From NCBI GenBank assembly GCA_037179335.1, contig JAKZHN010000002.1:1054001-1118000 (forward strand): 64,000 nt of DNA, given 5' to 3'. The notes beneath the pieces are model-generated. The model was not told the origin of the DNA and searched no databases. It worked only from the letters and a program-made list of their open reading frames with translations. This document shows positions 35,001 through 45,288 of this stretch, one piece after another. The position numbers and the translations under genes are program-made. Within the stretch, counting starts at the first letter, position 1. Each line of letters opens with the position of its first letter. Source of the stretch: Cyclaneusma minus (taxonomy: Eukaryota; Ascomycota; Leotiomycetes; Marthamycetales; Marthamycetaceae).

Positions 35001-36490
35001 AGCATTTTGTGCTTTATATTATTATAAGCAAATTTTATTATAATTAATTAAATTGCCTAATTTATTTTATTATTATTATAGCAATATTATATATAAGCTT
35101 TTAAAATCTAATTTATTGTATTTATTTATTTATTTATTTAAAAGTAAAATATAATGCTATATTTATATATTATATAAAATTTATAACAAAAGGCTTTTTA
35201 TAATATATTAGTAAATATAAAGCTATAATTAAATATAATAATTTTAAAAACATTTATAAAATAAAACCTTTTATTAAAAATTGCGTATTAATATTTTTAA
35301 TTATATATATAAACTATATAGCTTTAATATAATAATTTATTATTATTAAAATAATATTACATATTTTATTTATATATTATAATTTCGGCAAGCTTATAAT
35401 AAAATTTTATAATAAATATAGCAATTATATATATAATTTTATATTTTTGCGCAATATAAATTAGCATTATATGTTTTTTTAAAAAAACTTAAAAATAATT
35501 ATAAAATTTGCTTCAATTATTTTAGCTTTCAAATTTTTATAATTTAAATAAAATGCAATCTTTTAATTGAAAATTTGCATTTATAATATATAAATAAAAT
35601 ATATAATATTAATTTCCTAATTTCCTAATTTTAATTAAAATGCAATTACCGTATTTATAGAACTAGTTATATTTTTTAAGAATTCTATATTTGGCGCATA
35701 ATTAAATCAATAATAAAGCTTTTGCTATAATATTAATAAAAACTTTTTTAATATTTTTATTTAGGCATTTTTTTATTATTTTTTTATAAAATAATTTATA
35801 AAATAAAAAATTAGCGGAATTATTAATTTTTATAATATATTTAATATTAAAATATTAAAGTTTGAATTTTATAATTTATTTTGCTTAATATTTATTAAAT
35901 GTTTTTATCTTTATAAAATAATGCAAATTATTATAATTTAAAAATATTTCAATTTTATAATTTATATTTTTAACATATTGCTTTTAATATTAAAAAAAAA
36001 TCTATAATTGCAAGCAATTTAATATTATATATTTAATATAATAATTTTGTATTTATTAGCTTTTAAAATTAAAAAGCTATTCAATATTAATAATATTATA
36101 TTAAATTTTTAAAATTTTTAAATTATTTCTAAATTTCTAATATTATAAATTTAAAAGCATTATATATAATTTATAAATATTTTATAAAATTAAAATATTG
36201 CAATATTAGCTTATTTGCAAATGTATTTTCAATATATTAAAAGGCCTTTTATATATTTAAAAACTATTTAAGTTTTTTCTTTTGCTATTTATATTATTAA
36301 TAAGCAAATTAATTATAAGCAATATAATTTTATTATATTTTAAAATAAATTATTTATAAAAGTTATTTTTTTACAAAAGAATTGCAATTTTATATATATA
36401 ATTAATATAGGCTATTTTTAAATAGCGTATAGTTTTTCCGGCTTTATATATATATTATTATTTTTTATTATAGAGCCTAAAAATAAAATT

Positions 36491-36703
36491 TTATTTATTA
36501 CAAATTTGTATTTTTTTTATAAAAAAAATGTATTTTTCTAGCTTTTTAAATACGGTTTTTATATATTTATTATATTTATTAAATTCTTTTAAATAAATTA
36601 AAATATTATTAAAATAAATTATTATAATAATATTTAAAAAGAAATTAAGCGCTGTATTTATATAAATTTGAAATATAGCTAATATATTTACCAATTTAAT
36701 CAA
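36491..36703 (-). pseudogene. Ty3/Gypsy reverse transcriptase remnant
   Basis: A 70-codon minus-strand frame contains IFQIYINTALNFFLN, then IIIYFNNILIYLKEFNKYNK and VFKKLEKYIFFIKK. This matches the Ty3/Gypsy RT pattern: FQ-x-x-IN-x-x-L, then the catalytic YLDDILIYSK-x-x-x-EH, then VLxxLxxxxLYxKxxKC. The catalytic Asp-Asp is now Asn-Asn (GAT to AAT twice) and many residues have moved to Ile, Asn, Lys or Phe, as C-to-T erosion predicts. The fragment is dead. Confidence 0.75.
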
Positions 36704-39696
36704 TATTATTAAATATTCTTAAATAGCTATATTTTATATAAAATACTATTTTTAAAATTTAGCTTAATAGAAATTTTGCCTTTTTTTAATTTAATTAAAG
36801 ATTTATTAATTAAAAAAAATAGCAATTTTTAATAATAATATTATTGAATTTTTAATAATTAATTTATAAATATAAGTTGTTATTTCTTTTAAATATAAAA
36901 AATATAAAAGCTTTTATTAGGCTTTTTAATTTGCAAATTCAGCTTTTTCTTAATATATTATTAAAATATCTTTTTAATATAATTAGCTGCTTTTTAAATA
37001 GCTTATACATAAATTGGTAAAATAAATCTATTTTAGTTTTTATAATATAATTCCAATTAAAATATATAAATAATATATTAATTTTTATTATATTGAAACT
37101 ATTATTAAAATAGCTTAATCTTTTTGGTTTTTTGCGTTTTAATGTTTTATTATAATTTTCATTTTCATTTTGCTATATACCTTTCGCGGATATTTTTAAT
37201 ATTTAGCAATTTATAGCCTTGGAAATATATTAATATTTTATTTTGTTTTATTAAAATTTTAATGCTTTATTTAATATATATATAATAAAAAATTTATTTA
37301 AATTTATAATATTTCTTATAAAAAATAGCTTTTTATTTATTTTATTAAATATTATTTTATATAATATAATATTATATTTCCAATTTTTATATATAAAATA
37401 TTTTGTATATAATAATCTTTTATTTATTATATTTGAGATATATTTTTTTTAATTTTCTTTAATTTTTTTAGCTTATTTTAAGCAATAATTTTATATTTAA
37501 AAGCAAATTATATAAATATTAATAATATTAAATTTCTATTTAATTTATTATTAATAAAAGCAAAAGCGGGAATTACATTTTGAATATTAATTATAATTAA
37601 GCAATTAATTATTATATGCTTTTATTTTATAAAACAATTACTAAATTAGGCAATTATTAGCAATTTTTCCCTTTTTTCTAATTATTATATTTATAATTAT
37701 GATTTATAAAATTAAAAATTTTATTTGCAATTTTTATAAAAAATCTTTAATTATATTAATTTTAATTATAATTAGAGCCATTTTTATATAATTGGTTTTT
37801 TTTACGGCCGCTACAATTATTGCCATTTAAAATATTTGCTTTATTATCGGATTATCTATTTATACAAGTTTTATATTTAAGCTTTTGGCATTTCTCTTTT
37901 TTTATATAAATATAATTGAATAAATTATAATTATTAGCATTATAATTAAAATATAAAAAAAAGCCAATATTAATTTTAAGTATATTGCTAGCCTTTATTT
38001 TAATAATAACCGTTTTTTCTTTGCTTTTGCAATTGGGCTAATATTAAATTATTTCATTTTTATTTAAAATATTATATAAATATTATAATTTATTATAATT
38101 ATTATAATGTTTTTTTAAATTATTTGCATTAAATCTATTTTTGGCTTTAAATTGAAAATTAAAATTATTTTTATATTTAATATTTCTAACTATATTAAAT
38201 ATATATTATATATTAATCTATAATTAATTGCTTTATTAAAAAATAAAATTTTATTTAATATTATTATAAAATTTAAAAAGAAATTAATTATTAAAAAAAT
38301 ATAAAAAAATATATTTTTTATATAAAAAAACAAAATTTTTATTTTGCGTTGGAATTTTTTAATTTTTTTAAGCCTTTTTAGCAAATTGGTTTATTGCGTA
38401 TAATATACGCTATTGCTTTATATTTATTATATTTAATATTATGTTTTTAAATTTTCTTTATAAAATCTTCTTTAATTTATAATTTATTTCATAATATTGC
38501 TGTATAATATATATACGGTTTTTAAATGCAATTAAAATTTAATAAATATATTGTTTTTAAAAAAGCAATTTTATAGGCAATTAAATTATTTATAGTATTT
38601 ATACATATTATATATATAATATAGCTTAATATTTAATATACGGAAATTTTTAAATATACAAAACTTTTTAATAGCTAATTATTTATTATTGGAATTTGAG
38701 CTAAACGGGCTATATTTGCAAATAAAAATCGCAATTTTAATTTGCAATTCCGCAAATTCTTTTTAGCTTTAAACTTTTAAATAACTTATTAAATAGTTTT
38801 CAAATTATTTAAAATTTAGATTGGCTTAGCTTTAAATTAAATTAAAAACGGATATTTAATTGGCTTTATTTACGTATAATATAATTATATTTTTAGCTAA
38901 AACGCTTTAATTTTAAATTTGCCTAGGCTAATTTATATTAATAAGCCAATTTATATTAATAGGCTAATTTGCATTAATAAATTTGCTATTTGGCTAAAAA
39001 AAACTATTCAATATTTTTTAATTTTAAATAAAAAAAGCGCTAAATTGCTTTTAATTACCAATATTAATAGTAGTCTTATTGGCATTATTAATAATAGCAT
39101 TATTAGCAAATATATTATTATTATTATTATTGCCTAATACGGCCTTTTAATTTAATATAGAAATTGCGCTAATAATATTATTAAAATTAAATTGCTTTCA
39201 AATTAAAAAAAATTGGTTTTTAAAGCTTTTAGCAAAATTTAATATATTATAATTAATATTAAATTTGCGGCTATTTAATTAAATAGTTATTATTTTGCCA
39301 AATTATTATTTTTTAAAATAAAAGCGGCTATTTTATTATAATAATTAAAAATAAATTAGCAAATTAAAATATACTATATATATTTTTTAGCTATAAAAAA
39401 TAATTGCTATTTTTTTAAATAAAAATAGCAATGCCTAAATATTATATGCTAAAAGCCTTGCTTAGCCTTTTTAATAAATAACGTTTATCTTTTACGCATT
39501 TTTAGCGCACGTGCCTTATAGGATACCTGCATGGCGCCCTTCTCGGCCCCGTGTAATATACGTGGCGCCAATTACGTAAGCTTTTAAAAAAGCCTTTTTA
39601 TTTTAAAGCTGCTAGCTTGGCTAATTATGCCCTATAATATACTAATTTTTAATTACCTTCTATTTTTTTTCTGCATATAACGAGCTAGACCATATA

Positions 39697-40111
39697 TAAA
39701 AAAGGTATATAATGGTAAGAAAGAGTGGCTGCCTTAAATAATCAAACCAAGGCTGGCTTGCTTAGCTTTTATGGGGCCACAATTACTATAAAAGCTTTGC
39801 AACCATTAAATTTCTGCATTTTTAAGCTTTAAGCCTTTAAGGTTTGCAAAGGCAGCTATTGCTTTAGTTTTTCCTTCCACCCACCCTACAAACATTTTAA
39901 TCTAGCTTTTTATATAGCCACAGCCGGTTAAGCTAGCTGTTTTAGCTTAAAAACTATTGACTCCAGCAATTATGTGCCACCAGCCACGTAAGCTTTCAAA
40001 AGAGCTTTCTTATTCTAAAGCTGCCAGCTTGGCTGGCTGTGCCCTGCAATACACTAATTTTTAATTACCTTCTCTCTCTTTCCTGCATGTAACGAGCTAG
40101 ACCATATATAC
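39697..40111. repeat. LTR-like repeat beside the AT block
   Basis: It begins as the 31440 repeat does and ends GAGCTAGACCATATATA, the same end as the segment at about 39610-39696. Its GC content is higher than the block to its left. It may be a solo LTR or the outer LTR of a nested insertion. Confidence 0.5.
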
Positions 40112-40573
40112 CTAAGGAAAAGTCACAATCAACGCAGCTGGCAGCAATAGGTCGAATTCAATCATTGCAAATTACCTAGGTACGACAAAAGTCTGCACCC
40201 TCTTCCTGGATCACACCTGTGGTAGTAGTCGGCTACACATCAAAATATTCACGGTTGTTGAGGATGTTCCTAGTCCCTGAGGATATTCACAATTTTTGGG
40301 AATATTCATAATCACTAGGGATGCTCTAAATCGCTGGGGATGATTCCAATTATTGAAGGGGGGTTCAAACTTTTGTCGCATAACTGTATCCAAGATGTTT
40401 CTCACGAGATGAAAGCAACGAAGCAATTTCTGATTCCCATCTAATGATCTAATGTACACCCCGATTCCCATCTATTGTACACCATGACTGAGGAGGTAAT
40501 GACTGACTGAGTTCCATGCTCCCAACCGTCCCACTTGCGAGTAGCAACGCCTAGCTACTCAGACCACCCGCTG
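40112..40573. repeat. 3' flank of X1 with phrase repeats
   Basis: No gene. 40235-40365 holds several degenerate phrases of the GGAATATTCATAATCACTAGGG type, the same roughly 22-bp phrase family found in the X leaders. Confidence 0.45.
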
Positions 40574-41973
40574 CTACAGTTTCGCCGCCAGTTTCGCCTC
40601 ATCCTCCATAGTGCACGCATACATTCTGAAGTTTCGCCCATGATCGGCTAGCCAGAGGCGGCCCTTTTGTCGCATGAATACGTACTGAACAGCAATTTCT
40701 TTCCTGTTGTTCTCCATCATCATCTCCTTTGTGATTTTTTTGGGAGCTTCGAGCTTCCCTATGAGACGGTTTGGCTTTCCACAGATGCTGCCTACGATGA
40801 CATCGGCGACCTCGAAGCGGGAGAGTTCTCGCGGCATTTCTTTCTTTCCTTGCCTGCACAACCAGACCAGCTTGCGGTACTCGTCGGAGCCGTCGTCGGA
40901 CGGGTCCGGCGACCAGTAGACTTTGGCGATCTGCGACGCATCCAGGGACTCAATCGCACGGTTGGGCATTTCGATGACGAGAATCGACACGGGTCCGTGT
41001 TCTCCGGTCCGTTTCTTGGCGTAGGCAGCGTACTTCTGTGCCACTTCCAAGTCAATTGCCGTGTAGATTGCGATGTTTGCGATGTTGTTGAATTCACCTG
41101 GGGAGACTGTCGCAAGATTGAGCATGTCGTCGCGAAGGACAGTGGTGCCATCGGCATCGAATATCTTCTTCATATAGTTTGTATGCCCGGCACGGTAAAG
41201 AAGAAATGTTCCCGGGCCATGCTCCTTGGCTGCAGGAGAGAAAACCGACGAGACGGGGGTGTCTCGAGCCTTGGATGATTCCGAGCGCTGCCCAGAAGTC
41301 GAACTGGATCCAGCATTGACACCGGCACCTCCACCAGAAGCTTTAGACTTCGAACCTCCTGGTCGCCCAGCCGCTCTGCGAGCCTCATGCCCTCGCTCTC
41401 GTGACGCTTCCTGTGCATCTCTGAGGTTGTCGTATCTGGCCGATACGGTGTCCAGCACCCAGAATTTGATGGTTTGCGTCTGGCGACGTCTTTGTAGCAA
41501 GGCGTGAGAATCTGATCTTGGGTATTTTGGTTAAGGCCGATGCCATCCATGGTATCTCTCCAAGCCTCATCGTCGTCCAAGCAATGGTCTTCTCCGCCAT
41601 GAACATAGCCTGAGATGAGATCTGTGAACCAGCTCTCGAAGGTAAAGCCGCCACCTTCATTCTCTCGTAGGCCGGGTTCAAGAGCGTCCCATGTACTCCA
41701 GATCCTTGCAGCCGTGGCACCGGTAAATCTGATAAATTCCAAAGTATCTTCGGAAATAAGGTGGTCAAGAATGGGCTCGTACTCGCCGCTGGATGACGCC
41801 GATTCGGGTGAGATGGATGTCGTGATGGGAATATGCCCGAATTCCTCCTCGCTGGACGTGTTCCAACGTCGCTTGTGAAGATGTTTGCGGCCATCGATCT
41901 CAACAAGCGTCCCCTCGGCTTTCAAGGCGACAATATCGTCCGGGTCGAGAATTGGAGAGCTGCTTGAAACCAT
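40574..41973 (-). pseudogene. X-family copy X1, frameshifted
   Basis: Read leftward from 41973, the first frame covers the N-terminal half: DPDDIVALKAEGTLVEIDG, HLHKRRWNTSS, an LEFIRFTGATAARIWSTWDA block, WFTDLI, and the MDGIG...ILTPCYK block. Near 41485 one base appears missing relative to X2 and X3 (GTCGCC where a longer GTCCGCC-type sequence is expected). The rest of the protein lies in another frame: TIKFWVLDTVSARY, LLYRAGHTNYMKKIF, PGEFNNIANIAIYTAIDLEVAQKYA, VIVGSICGKP, KEIAVQYVFM. Apart from this lesion the copy looks complete (about 467 codons). It shares its promoter and leader type with X2. Confidence 0.7.
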
Positions 41974-41974
41974 G

Positions 41975-42135
41975 ATGAATTGGAAATATTCAAGTGCATT
42001 GGAATATTCACTATGATTTGGAAATACCCCAGTGACTTGGAGTATTCAAGGTAACTTGGAGTATTCACGGTGATCTGGAACAATCCCAGTTCACGGGGAT
42101 TTCGAATTTTCCCAGTGACTTGGACTTTTCACGGT
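41975..42135 (-). repeat. leader repeat of X1 (about 22-bp phrases)
   Basis: On the gene strand, phrases like CACCGTGAATACTCCAAGT, CACTGGGGTATTTCCAAATC and CACTTGAATATTTCCAATTC follow one another up to the ATG, about seven units. X2 has the same arrangement. Confidence 0.55.
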
Positions 42136-42179
42136 GATGAAGAAGTTTGGAAGGAGCGAAGAGAGAAGGAGAAGAGGTG

Positions 42180-42215
42180 GGCCTTTATACCCCTCTCTTG
42201 AATTTTAATTTTCAC
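42180..42215 (-). promoter_or_regulatory. X-family TATA promoter (X1)
   Basis: The minus strand reads AATTCAAGAGAGGGGTATAAAGGC, matching X2 (AATTCAAGAGAGGGCTATAAAAGC at 45028-45052). It lies about 215 bp before the X1 start and contains a TATA box. Confidence 0.6.
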
Positions 42216-42369
42216 TCATGGATCTTTCCCATTCGCACTAGGAAAACTCAAAGCCGTGTGATTCAAGCCGTGCGGCGGTGCATCCCGGGGAAGGAAACAG
42301 GTGGTTTGATGCGTACCAAAGAAAGGTATTTGCGGCCTTCCCCAAGTGATAATGAAGTTTACTGATTGT

Positions 42370-42780
42370 GGGGATTCATGACTATCCCAAACAATTGGAA
42401 GCATCCTAAGGGATTGGGAGTATCTCAGATGAGTGGAATAATCCAAATGATTGGGAATAATCCAAACGATTGGGACCATCGCAAATGACTGCAAGCATGC
42501 CAGGTGATTGGGACTGATCCAAATGATTGGGAGCATCGCAAATAATCGCACGCATCCCGAATGATTGCGAATATGCCAAATGATCGTGAGCGTCGGGAAT
42601 AACTAGAAGCATGATAATCCCAACTGACTTGAAGCATCACAAGTATTTTGAATACTCCAAGTAACGAAGAAACCTCCAAATCACGAGGAATATCCCAAGT
42701 GCTTGGGAATTGTCCAAGTAATCGAAAAATCACCAGATATCGTCAGGCCGTATCCAGACATCGTCCAGCTCACTGGAAAT
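42370..42780. repeat. degenerate 22-bp phrase array
   Basis: About 17-18 loosely conserved units of the form CCAAATGATTGGGAGCATC / CAAATGATCGTGAGCGTC follow one another between the X1 promoter and the 3' flank of X2. It is too diverged for a simple minisatellite but clearly periodic by eye. Confidence 0.6.
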
Positions 42781-43074
42781 GATTGGGAAGGACGTATTAG
42801 GCTAGTGACTGGGAACCGAGTGCGGTCTTGAGCTATCAGAATAACTAAGTTGGTTTCTTAGAGTCGGGTCAGATGTAGGTCCTGACACTTATGACATGAA
42901 GAGAAGAACTAATAATTGAATTCAGAAGCAGAAAAGAACTTTCAGGAAAGAAAATTGCTACAAATCCACATCTCCAAACAGTCACGGAAGCTCTCCGAGT
43001 CCGGTGGCAGATGCGGGCAGGTTCAGTCCCCAAGACGCCCTATTCGCCTCCGCGGCATCTTCTTTGAAACCGAC

Positions 43075-43260
43075 TCCCCAGGTCCTGGCGAGGGCCTCGA
43101 TTCCACCGCAACAATCATGGAGAAAAAGCGGCAGCGGAAGGTCCGGGACTCGGGGGCCCGAGAGCGGATCGTCGAAAAGTTGTGTTCTACAAGTTCATGT
43201 GCCCCTTGGAGCCTCATGGACCTATTACTCAAATAAACCACAAACAACTCGACCTTTGAG
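43075..43260 (+). repeat. third copy of the 31150 coding-like fragment
   Basis: The best preserved copy: GAGGGCCTCGATTCCACC, ATCATGGAGAAAAAGCGG, then GAGAGCGGATCGTCGAAAAG and TACAAGTTCATGTGCCCC. In one frame it reads MEKKRQRKVRDSGARERIVEK, and after a shift FYKFMCPLEP. No parent protein was recognised. Confidence 0.5.
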
Positions 43261-43365
43261 AAACCGATTTCATTATTCTAATAGCTTAGGACCTCACTCA
43301 GTTCCGCATCACTTGGAATTCTTCCAATTGCTTGGAGTATTCTCAATCACTTGAAATACCTTCAA

Positions 43366-44811
43366 TTACTTACTTGGAATATTCCCAGTAATTGAGAATG
43401 CCTCCAGACTTTCCAAAACGACCCCGACAACCCCTCGGTCCCTAGATATCTCAGACTCCACCTTCCCCAAATCCTCCGTCGTACACGCATACATCCTCGC
43501 ATTCCTCGCATGCTCAGCCAAAAACTCCCTACCGTACCGCCCTCCCATAAAAGCATACTGCACCGCAACCTCCCCCCTTCCATTCTCCATCATCTTGCCC
43601 CTCTCAATTCCCTCAGGCGCCGCTTTCTCCTCATCCGCTGCATTCAACACCGCATCCAAACTCCCACAAACACTCCCCACAATAACCTTCGCATTTCGAA
43701 ATCTCTTCAGCGATTTCGACAAGTACAATCCCACCCTACACGTCCAAACCAACGCCGTATATTCCGCACTCGGCCAGTGTACTTCCACAATTTCCACTTC
43801 ATTCAATGCCTCAATAGCACTTTTCGGCATTTCTATGGCCAAAATTGACCCTGCATTTCCGAATCCTGAAATGCGTTTCTTGGCATACGCGACGTAATGT
43901 TGCGCGATTTCCAAGTCTGCGGCGCCGTACATGTAGATACCTGAACTTTCTCCTCTACTATCAAAATCGCCAGCAGCTTGTGTCGCGAGAGCGCGTCCCA
44001 ATTCATCTTCGAGCAGAGTGCCATCGGCATTCAGGATTCTTTGGATATCTCTTGTATGCCCAGCGTAGTAGAGCATCAATGTTCCTTCAGAATTTTCGGT
44101 ATCCTCGGCCGCTTGTGAGATTGAGAAAATCGAAGCAATGGGCTTTGGGGGTTGCGGTGTAGGTATGTACTGTCCAATTGGACCATATCGCCCCGCTGCT
44201 CTGCGAAGCACAAATCCTCTTTCTCGCGAGGCTTCATATATATCGTTCAAGCTTGCATATTTGGCTGAGAGGGTGTCGAGGACCCAGAATTTGCAAGTTT
44301 GGGTAAGGCGGAACTTTGTGAAACATGGTGTGAGAATCAGGTTTTGAAGGTGCGTGTTGATGCCTATGCGATTCATTGTCTCGACCCAGGCGGAATCAGT
44401 CTCGGAGATTGTATCTTTTCCACTGGAATATTCGCCTTCGATGTGGCCTCGGAACCAGTCTTCGAAGACTGCTATACCGTCGCCTAGCTCGCGGTCTTCG
44501 TTTCCCAAGTAGGTGTCCCAGCTGGCCCAGATTTTAGTTGATGTAGCGGGTGTGAAGCCGATGTATTCCAGGGTCGTTTGGGAAACCAAATAGTCGGGGA
44601 TGTATTCGAAAGAATCGCCGGGTAAGATGGTGTCAGGTGGGGAGATTGGGAGGTGGCTGAGTTCTTGGCCGTTGGTCGACGTAAATAGCATTTTGTGAAC
44701 TCTTTGGCGGCCGGGTTCGATGCTGGCAAGGAGAGTACCTTGTTGTGTGAGAATGGCCGCATCGTCTGGGTCGATAAGAGGTCTTTGCCCGTCCCTGATA
44801 TCCGAAAACAT
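43366..44811 (-). CDS. X-family protein X2 (intact)
   Basis: An uninterrupted 481-residue protein, the only intact member of the three-gene X family here. Conserved blocks, by comparison with X1 and X3: LIDPDDAAILTQQGTL near the start; LEYIGFTPATSTKIWASWD (about 80-100); WFRGHIEG; MNRIGI...LILTPCF (about 145-165); CKFWVLDTLSAKY (about 175-190); EASRERGFVLRRAAGR; LMLYYAGHTRDIQRIL (about 250); ADLEIAQHYVAYAKKR (about 310); SILAIEMPKSAI; VIVGSVCG; and GEVAVQYAFMGG (about 415-425). The second half is reminiscent of ADP-ribosyltransferase-like folds, a weak inference. Where X1 and X3 have LYRAG/LYRSG, X2 has LYYAG, so a presumed catalytic Arg would be absent. No signal peptide or membrane segment is seen. 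The last 25 residues run into phrase-repeat DNA and may be recent. Confidence 0.7.
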   Translation of the reverse strand: MFSDIRDGQRPLIDPDDAAILTQQGTLLASIEPGRQRVHKMLFTSTNGQELSHLPISPPDTILPGDSFEYIPDYLVSQTTLEYIGFTPATSTKIWASWDTYLGNEDRELGDGIAVFEDWFRGHIEGEYSSGKDTISETDSAWVETMNRIGINTHLQNLILTPCFTKFRLTQTCKFWVLDTLSAKYASLNDIYEASRERGFVLRRAAGRYGPIGQYIPTPQPPKPIASIFSISQAAEDTENSEGTLMLYYAGHTRDIQRILNADGTLLEDELGRALATQAAGDFDSRGESSGIYMYGAADLEIAQHYVAYAKKRISGFGNAGSILAIEMPKSAIEALNEVEIVEVHWPSAEYTALVWTCRVGLYLSKSLKRFRNAKVIVGSVCGSLDAVLNAADEEKAAPEGIERGKMMENGRGEVAVQYAFMGGRYGREFLAEHARNARMYACTTEDLGKVESEISRDRGVVGVVLESLEAFSITGNIPSK

Positions 44812-44814
44812 TGC

Positions 44815-44910
44815 ATGATTTGCAAATGTTCAAGTGCCTTGGGAATATTCAAGTGACTTGAAAATATTCTAGTAATCCGGGAGTATTTTAGTAGCTTAAA
44901 AATACCCAAG
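44815..44910 (-). repeat. leader repeat of X2
   Basis: On the gene strand, CACTTGAATATTCCCAAGG, CACTTGAACATTTGCAAATC and related units end next to the start codon, as in X1. Confidence 0.55.
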
Positions 44911-45024
44911 TGAAAGCGATCTGCCGATTACAGAAATCGTTGTTATGGAGATTGTTGGCACGAAAGCTGTAAAGTTCACTTCGATGAAGTATTCGATTTT
45001 GAGAGGGTGCAAAGGCAGAAGGAA

Positions 45025-45056
45025 GCGATGCTTTTATAGCCCTCTCTTGAATTGTG
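45025..45056 (-). promoter_or_regulatory. X-family TATA promoter (X2)
   Basis: The minus strand reads AATTCAAGAGAGGGCTATAAAAGC, about 220 bp before the X2 start. It is near-identical to the X1 promoter. Confidence 0.6.
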
Positions 45057-45288
45057 ATTTTCGATAATTCCTCGAACCACAAATACTAAGCGTCGGAATG
45101 CCTGAATCTACCCGTTTCCTTCTACGGAACCCATGAGTCACACGGCCGCGACTTCTCTTAGTGCGAACCACACTTCTGGAGAACACAGATATCTGCAAAA
45201 CCACTCGCGCCCTTCGTCTTCGTACTTTCTTCAATTCCTTTACCAAGACAGATCGACTACACAATTTTTTCAGTCCTGCCAAATCAAA

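Larger units (their letters stand above)
31440..40111. mobile_element. AT-rich block of nested, eroded LTR retroelements
   Basis: An 8.7-kb block of very low GC. A repeat starting TGAAAAGGG at 31440 recurs, starting TAAAAAAGG, at 39697. Both copies run through GTGGCTGCC, CAAGGCTGGCT and ACTATAAAAGCTTTG to GTTTGCAAAGGCAG. A second shared segment occurs at about 32265-32480 and 39345-39560 (for example TGCTAAAAGCCTTGCTTAGC). A third, ending GAGCTAGACCATATATA, occurs at about 39610-39696 and 40025-40111. The overlapping order of these repeats indicates an LTR element with a second LTR-like copy beside it. A Ty3/Gypsy reverse-transcriptase remnant lies on the minus strand, so at least one element was transcribed leftward. 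Exact element ends and target duplications could not be fixed. Confidence 0.7.

Noticed and set aside
5931..40111. Mitochondrial or organellar origin for the AT-rich blocks
   Set aside because: The blocks are bounded by LTR-type repeats, one with a target duplication, lie between nuclear genes, and hold a Gypsy RT remnant. RIP-like erosion explains the composition.
41470..41500. Programmed frameshift or intron joining the two halves of X1
   Set aside because: No slippery heptamer and no GT-AG pair of plausible size is seen. A single missing base relative to X2 and X3 explains the shift.
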